From: Adiantum capillus-veneris
Lineage: Eukaryota > Streptophyta > Polypodiopsida > Polypodiales > Pteridaceae
Direction: 5' to 3'
Assembly: GCA_014529385.2 (NCBI GenBank)
Contig: CM043960.1
Span: forward strand, 73,443,410 to 73,507,409
Length of the DNA stretch: 64,000 nt
Positions 57,097 to 64,000 of the stretch are shown here, piece after piece. Made by a program: the position numbers and the translations under genes. The notes beneath the pieces are model-generated. The model did not search any database. It was given only the letters and a program-made list of their open reading frames with translations, and was not told the DNA's origin. Every line of letters starts with the position of its first letter. The stretch's first letter is position 1.

Positions 57097-58284
57097 TGAT
57101 GAGGCAGCTTTTTTGACACAACATTGAGTGAGACATTGCAGAGTAAGCTCTACCAGAAGGTACACATGTCTCTCTAAAACTCTGTACCCACTAAATTGGT
57201 GAAGCTTGCAATTTTTTGTCGTATTAGTAGTATGTTTTTCAAGATTTTCACACTTTCCATATACATGTCACTAAAACTATGTTAGCATTAGGAAGAGAAT
57301 GGGTATATGAGGGCCTCTTTATTTGGAGTTTAAGGAAATACTTAAAACATAATCAATCTTTGACCAAAGGCTATCTAATGGTGGGGTAGACTACATAGAT
57401 ATACCTATACAAAAATATTTTTGCTTTATTTTCAAAGAGTATATGTAGATTTTACTAGAATTACTCTCCCCCAAAAGAACCTTTTCAAGTTTCAAATATC
57501 AAAAGTTTCCCTCTTTGTAGTCTCTATCTCTCTTCTTGTTTCTTCCCATCCAAAAGGTTTCCAAGCTCTCTTTCTCTCCCCTCAGCCTACTGAAAAGTGT
57601 ATATGTGCAATATTTTTTCCTACTCTCCCTCCATAATTACAACATCTCTTTTTAGATCTACAACCTCTTTCTCCATAGTTGCAACCTCTACTTCTAGCTA
57701 GATCTACAACCTCTTCCTCCATAGCTATAACGTCCCCTTCTTGATCTACAACGTATGTTTAAACAAGTTAGTGGTGGCCCTTAGGACATGTGCACAAAAG
57801 TGCTTTGGTTTAGGTTAGTAGCTACAGTCTATCGCCACTAAAGTAGATTATGATAAATTTTTAGCAATTCGACCTTAAATCCTGTATACAGTATGAAATA
57901 CTAATGAAAGTATGGTTTTAATATGTGAGAAAATTATGAGATTGATATTTGACTTCAAAGGAACAAATAGGAGTTTATGTATTAAGCTATAATATATTTA
58001 TTACTAAGCTTAAATGAGTATTGAATGCCATCAATCTTTATTGAGATATTCTAAAAGCTTCACAATTGTAAATTACATACCTAAAAATAGAATTTTCAAA
58101 TAAATCTGAACATACTTAAGAAATATATGACCTACATTTATGATTTAGTAGAATTTCTATGATTTGAAAGTTTGTCCTTAAAGATGGACATGGAAATGTG
58201 TCAATTTGTTACCATCTACATGTGGTAGTGATGTGTGTGAACACACTTAAGACTGTCGAGGCATTTTTTCCCTCACTAGGACAT
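57097..58284. other. Unassigned stretch
   Basis: No gene. 57290-57337 repeats the sequence at 8769-8815. Near 57640-57750 a phrase of the CTACAACCTCTTTCTCCATA type is repeated three to four times. Confidence 0.45.
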
Positions 58285-60194
58285 TTTTTCTCCCTTGCAT
58301 TGTATATATGTTCATCACTCTAGGGCTACCTTATCTTTCCATTGCACACTAAGTAATATACTCTCTATTGTGTGCCTTGACCTTCCTTTGTCTTCTCCAA
58401 GTTGTGTGTGTTTTCCTGCAACCCTAATTCCAACAATTGGTACGAGAGTAGGTTGCATCCTCTTGGGCTTAGTTGCCAACAGCTCCATCAAATGCCTGCT
58501 CACCATCTCCGATTTTTTTGAGCGTACACAAGTAAAAAAATACTCTAGGAGAGCTGAAATATCTTGGTCTGCTCAGATTTCTAATTTGGACTCATTTCGG
58601 TCTCCATTTCCATTACAGACAGTACTGCGTAGGCTATTTTGTCATTTTGTACAAAATTTATGTTAGGGTCGTTTCGTGCATAACAGGTCTCATACAGTCT
58701 TCTATGGTTTGTGCTATATAGAACATGGTCTTCCACTCTGTTTCTCAGCTTTTTGGGCAGTTTTCACATCAAGTGCAACATTCGCCATGACTGACAACAA
58801 CATAGATGTGTTCAAGATGGATAGGCTGGATGTGAACAATTAACCTATGTGGGCTTACATGATGCAACATATCCTTGTGTCAAAGGGCGTTTTGAGCATT
58901 CTCCATGGCATTGATGTACGTCTTGGTTCTGAGGATGAGGTGATGTTGAGGATGTTGTAGGTTTTGGTGGTAGGATTGCTGCTTCCAGAGTTGTTTTGCC
59001 TACAACTGGGCAATCTCGTTGGGATGTAAAAGATGCATAGGCTCATGCATTGATTGCATTGTCTGTGAAGCACACTATTACTAATCATATTACTTCAGCA
59101 AAATCTACAAAACAGGCTTGGGATATTCTAGTTGCTCTTTATGCAAGCCGCAATGATGCATAAATAGCATTGATGTGTAAACAATTGGAGTCAAAGATTA
59201 TGCATGAGGGAGATGACATGGACACTTTCCTTGCTGGTGTCAAGGATATCAATGAGAAACTTATTTTTGTAAGTGAAGTCATTTCAGACTATTCTTGATG
59301 CCTTGCCAGATTCTTACCAGACTTTTGCTAGTACTTGGAGACTTATGATCCAAGGAAATCCTAAAGTTGTCAAGTTTGATGCATTATGCACATTAGTGCT
59401 GCAAGAGTCACTTTCCAAAGAAAACAAGACAATGTGCAATTGAACATGCCTTTATTGTTTCTCAAAGAAAAGGTGGTAATAGCAATGTAGCCACTTCTCA
59501 TGGATCTTCTACGAGTGGTAAATCACCTGTTCCTAATGCTTCTATTGCCAGCAATTTGTCTGGAAATTTTGGTGATAAGGACAAAAAGAAGATGCATTGC
59601 CATTGTTGGAAAGCTAATGATCATTTAATCAAGCAATGTCCTAAGTTGAAGGCCAAAGAGGCTAAGAAGAAAGAGGCTAGTTCCACTACAAATGCAGCTA
59701 TTGTTGAGTCTTTTATGAAAGGAGAGTGTGATAATGATATTGATGCAGAATGGGCTTTTAGTGCATAGTGCACTTATGATCCTAATGTCCATGACGCATG
59801 TTTGTCAATTGTTGCACATGCTCAAGTGGTACTTTGATAGTGGTGCTACAAATCACATTACCTCTCATCGTGACTTGTTTATCTCTCACAAGGATGTCCC
59901 TCATGGAAATTCAATCACTTGTGCCAGCAATGCCTCTTATCCAATCAAGGGATTTGAAAAGATTATGCTTACTGCTGCTGCAAATGGTAGTTCCTTCACA
60001 CTTGTTAATGCATTGTATGTACGTGGGATCAAAAAGAATCTTTGTCTTTATCAGTACTTGCTAGACTTGGTCTTGTAGTCAAATTTATGGATGACATATG
60101 TACAATACAGAATCTTAGTTTGGTGATAAAATTGTTACATCTGGCATTTTATGTCATGGGCTGCATAAGCTCACTTTGTATGACAAGTATAGAC
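58285..60194 (+). mobile_element. Ty1/copia retrotransposon, 5' part, entered by a Ty3/gypsy element
   Basis: LTR-like sequence up to about 58436 is followed by TTGGTACGAGAG, a degenerate initiator-tRNA-Met primer site. From about 58790 a copia gag can be read (FKMDRLDVNN, WAYMMQHIL, TILDALPDSYQTFAST). A zinc knuckle follows near 59573 (CHCWKANDHLIKQCPKLKAK), then the copia protease at about 59830 (WYFDSGATNHITSHRDLF) and the start of the pre-integrase region (ILCHGLHKLTLYDKY-like). It is a fossil with many breaks. At 60195 the second copy of the chromodomain family begins; the rest of this copia would lie beyond that insertion, outside the window. Confidence 0.85.
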
Positions 60195-60571
60195 TGTCAT
60201 AATAATCAATATCTAATTCTCCTAAATGATTTTCTCATGTTAAATTGATCATTTAATATGGGGAAGTACCAGGGGAGAAAAAGCTAGAATATTGGTTAAG
60301 CTAGCAGACCGGCCACAGTAGGGATCCAAAGGAGGGAAAATAGGGATCCAAAGGGGGGGCCATCTGCAAAAGAGCCATGTGCAACAATGGGCTAAAAAGA
60401 CCCTAAGGTTCAGCCCATTAAGACTTCCAAAATGCTAAGGTTTTAAAATTCAAATGTTGTGTCCAAAGGTCAACCATGGGGGGAATTGGATGCATGTGTG
60501 TGGCCCAAAAGTCTTTACAAATTCCTACATAGGAAGGGGCAAGCCTTGCTTGTAGGGGATGAGAGAGAAAG

Positions 60572-60605
<34 letters not shown>

Positions 60606-61794
60606 GCTCCCCTTACACAAAGGAAATGAGGGACACATGTCGGCTCCCTAACCCAGATGCCCACAAGGTGTACCCAATTCCTATTGGATGGCCTTGGAGG
60701 TGGACCAATGAGAATTAGGCTAGAGTAAATCTAGCTTAATTAATGTAAAAACACTTAATAAAAGAACCAATGAGAATTAAGCTCTCTAGAAGACTATTGG
60801 AGAGTCCCCCAAGGGGTCCAATGAGCATTCAACAACCCAATGGCTTGCCTGATTCCTATTGGCCAGGAGGCAAAGGGGTCCAATGAGAGTTTAGTTGAAT
60901 TATTAAACTACCTAAAGATCTCACAAAAGGGGAAATGGGGACACATGTTAGAAGGCTATCACTTATACTGCTTAAGTGTCATTGGCTAGCCCTAGGGAGG
61001 TCCAATGAGAGGGTAGCATGAGCGAATAGCAAGAGGGGTCGACCTAGAGAGAGAGAGGGGGCTGATTTTTGGAAGGCATTATCACACACACACACACACA
61101 CAATCTCATGTGTGAAGTAAAGAATACTCTCTCTCCTTCTCAAGCTTTAATGGAAAGCTTATCACCTACTCCAAGCTTGTGAGAAGGGAGGCCTACACCA
61201 ACAAATCTTGGCTTTGTGATGCAAATCCAACCAAGAGCCAAGCTTCAATGCATGCTCATCTCCTCTACCATGCTAATTACTAAGCTAAGCTATGCTAATA
61301 TGAGTGATTATGTGAGGAGATGTACATATTTCTCATAAGAATATTCCTTCTTCCTCTCAATCTACTCTTATACCCCACTAGCTCTCACCATCTTCGAAGG
61401 TGTGTGAGGTCTTGGGTCTGAGACCGGAGACAATTGATATTGTGTTTGATAAGCGTTTTGCTTAGTGCATGAAGCTTTCATCTTCATTGCACTATCTAGT
61501 CTTGAAGGAACACAAAGAATTGTATTGTACAATGTCTCTCTTGATGGGAGAAACCATAATACAAAGCCTTTTGGAGGGGGGACCGGCTCCATGTAAATCC
61601 GGTCCTCAACTATTGTCAATAGCTTAATTTCTCTCTCTTTTGAAATATGCTATCTAACTAGGTGTTATGCTTTTTGTTGCTCTCTCCACCCAAGCACTCT
61701 TTTAATTCTCATTAGGAATATATATTAATGAAATGCCCACTATGTTCATGCTAATTTCTGCTACACACAAGTTTTTAGGCCATTAAATGTTACA
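60195..61794 (+). repeat. 5' LTR of the second chromodomain-family copy
   Basis: 1.6 kb, inverted relative to the LTRs at 44795 and 51947. Contains (CA)n at 60573-60604 and a shorter (CA)n near 61083-61102. Confidence 0.93.
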
Positions 61795-64000
61795 TTGGTA
61801 TCAGAGCACAAGGTTTCTCTTTTCATGCTCAAGAAGGGAGGTCCTCAAGCTACCTATAAATGGTTGGTATTATTAATTGAATGTGAGTAAGTAGAATAGG
61901 GATTTTTCAGCCTTGCAGTGCGCCTGCCTTCGTGCAGTTAACGGGGCATCACCGTCGAGAGCTATGGTCTTAATAGTGGAGTCCTACGGGGCTTGCCTAC
62001 GGCTTAACCACTATTGAGCTATTAGAAGCTTGACAGGAGACAGTGCTGTTTTGGTGTTGAACAACCCTCTCTTATATTCCTTGCAATTAATGTTATTTGA
62101 GCCACGGGTACAATAGCTTGAGTGGTTTTTCTAAAGGGGTAAAGAGGAGTAGCAACTAGGGCTTGAAGTGCCAAAGTACACCTATAAAGTTTTCACCTAA
62201 AAGTTGTTAGAATGGCTGACAATAGTAAAGAGAGTGAAATTAATGTTGATAACTTTGATTTTGCTAATGAGAAAGTTACTAAAGATGCCTCGATGCTTGT
62301 TAACTATCTTGTTTCTAGGCTTCAACAATCCATGGGCAATCCATCTCTCCAAAGTGAAGTGCAACGGCAGCTCTGTGCTCATGGGATTCTCCAAGCTTAT
62401 CACCATGACGAGAGAACACCTAGGAAGCCTCCTTGTGAGACTTCCAAAAGAGGTCTCTCTCTGATTCGGGAAAAAGAAGAGAATCCATACAAAGGGCTCA
62501 AGAATTTACTTCTTGATGATGCATCTCCTTCCCAAAGGAGAACTCAAGAGCCTCCACAGAAGGAACAAGAAAGAAGTGAGTCTCCCGCCACCTCGCCGGA
62601 GATGGCTCCACGAAGACGGCGGGCTAAACGCTCTCCATCACCTCCAAAATGGAGAAGACCATTGCACCTTTCTCCACACCATAATTCAAAGAGGGATGAC
62701 AAAATTCAAGAGAAGAAAAAGGCGAGAAAGAGGATACCCTCTTCTCCATATTCTTTGTCATCTTCCTCTTATGAAAGTGATGGTGAAGACGATGAAGATC
62801 AAGACAAGAAAAAGGCGAGAAAGAGGTCACCCTCTTCTCCACCTTCCTCAAATTCTTCACCTTCTGAAGAAAGTGATGGTGCAACCTTTGAACCATCAAA
62901 AAGAAGAGGCCATAGGAAATCCTATGCCGCATGGAAGAGGTCGTCCAAGCAGAACAAGTTCAAAGGGGAGGGAAGAGCATCTCTTTCCTTACCTATGATG
63001 GCACCTTTTGTGCTAGGACAAAGTCTTGTCCTTTATCCAACAATTTGATGCGGCGTTCGGAGATGAGGGCTTCACGGAGTCCTCTAAGCTACGCCATGTA
63101 GCTATGCACTTTCAAAAGTTTGCTAGGCAATGGTGGTCTAGCCTACGAGCCAACGGTGAAGCTCCATGAACCTGGAAAGCTTTAAGAGCTTCCATTATGA
63201 AGCAGTTTTTGGCCACCGATGCCAAAGACAAAGTACTCACCGAATGGTGAATCTTAAAGCTCTCTCCCTATGAATCCATCCACAAATATGTAGACAAGTT
63301 TTGGGACCTACAACACAAAGCCACTTTCTTTAAAAAGTTGGATTTTGGAGAGCAAAAGAAACAATTTTGTGCAGGCTTAACCGAAGAAATGGTGGAGTAT
63401 GTCAACTCCCAAAGGCCACGTACCATATCGGCGGTAATACACCATACTATGGTGGCCTCTCCAATCAATTTCCAAACAGGGGCTAAAAGAAATAATAGGC
63501 CCACGGAAAACAAGGGTTCCAATGATCCTAAGGGGAAGGACAATGTCTAAAAGTCTCCTAAGGGCAACTCCAACAAAGCTAAAGAGAAGGGAGTTTACAA
63601 AGGTAAAAAAAAACTCTCTCCTGAAGAGCTTGAGCGTTATCGCAAGGATAGCCGGTGTTTCAAGTGCGGCGAACAAGGGCATGTGTACCGCGCTTGTCCC
63701 CAAAAGAACAACTGCCTAGAGCTACCTTGGTTGAAATCCAAGAGGAGGAGACTCACCAAACTCACCACAACGGATCTCCTCTATGCCATGCTTGGGGAAA
63801 GGTAAGAGAACATGATGCTTTTATTCTCTTTGACCCTGGTTCTACTCACAATTTTATATCTATAGAGTTGGCCACCAAGCTAGGCATACAAGCCTATGAG
63901 ATGGGAGATGTGCTACCGGCAGACAGTGCTTTCAAGGGGAAAGAAGCTTCAATCACTTCCTTAATCGGGAAATTGAGGATTCATGTCCAAAGCTATGTGG
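60195..64000 (+). mobile_element. Ty3/gypsy chromodomain-family LTR retrotransposon, second copy (runs off window)
   Basis: Plus-strand relative of the element at 44795-53573, inserted in a copia element. The 5' LTR is 60195-61794 (TGTCATAATA...AATGTTACA), followed by primer site TGGTATCAGAGC at 61796-61807. The Ser/Arg-rich N-terminal gag region begins with MADNSKESEINVDNF at 62212. Capsid-type gag lies at about 63000-63480, the zinc knuckle CFKCGEQGHVYRAC near 63655 and the protease start (DPGSTHNFISIELATKLG-like) near 63830-63900. The frames are interrupted in a few places within the visible part, so it is a fossil. Compared by eye it is as close to the first copy as that copy's own LTRs are to each other. 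Confidence 0.92.

Overview
This is repeat-dominated nuclear DNA from a vascular plant. The evidence is the mix of elements: Ty3/gypsy elements (a Tat-type fragment with two RNase H domains and a chromodomain-bearing family), Ty1/copia elements, L1-type and other LINEs, a CACTA element with a Transposase_24-like gene, Helitron ends, hAT-type DNA transposons and very long (GA)n/(CT)n tracts. I see no intact host gene, no rRNA and no tRNA. The species cannot be read from the sequence. The microsatellite-flanked LINE resembles a type I associate with ferns, gymnosperms and algae more than with typical angiosperm L1, but that is recollection and not proof.

Layout. 1-1981: minus-strand Tat-type pol fragment. 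1982-7850: non-coding, with a three-copy AT-rich repeat, a short gag-bearing LTR element (about 4415-5651) and a (TA)n tract. 7850-9480: 3' end of the LINE family beside (GA)n, then a captured heavy-metal-associated (HMA) exon between 80-bp direct repeats. 9600-11603: CACTA element with a spliced gene and one clear terminus. 11604-13690: relics of an unidentified LTR-type element. 14085-19519: L1 LINE split by a 3,073-bp DNA transposon (15509-18581) that has an 8-bp target duplication and two arrays of hairpin-forming tandem repeats. 19650-25920: Helitron ends, microsatellites and a three-copy 420-470 bp repeat. 26282-33100: nearly full-length LINE, minus strand, with (GA)n at both ends, split in ORF1 by a copia element (29955-32155). 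33100-36500: microsatellites, Helitron end, L1 tail. 36900-41500: decayed hAT transposase (DUF4371/ZNF862 type), with a protein-kinase gene upstream on the same strand and a 143-bp tandem array behind it. 44795-53573: complete chromodomain Ty3/gypsy insertion, minus strand, with perfect 5-bp target repeats. 54740-55735: decayed PIF1-like helicase. 58285-60194: 5' part of a copia element, entered at 60195 by a second, plus-strand copy of the chromodomain family that runs off the window.

The genes here do not form a pathway; they are layers of nested insertions. The most interesting signals are (1) a LINE family whose ends abut (TC)n microsatellite in both copies seen, (2) a DNA transposon with two different hairpin arrays whose stem arms vary together, and (3) a kinase gene, intact but for one stop codon, lying head-to-tail with a hAT-type transposase.
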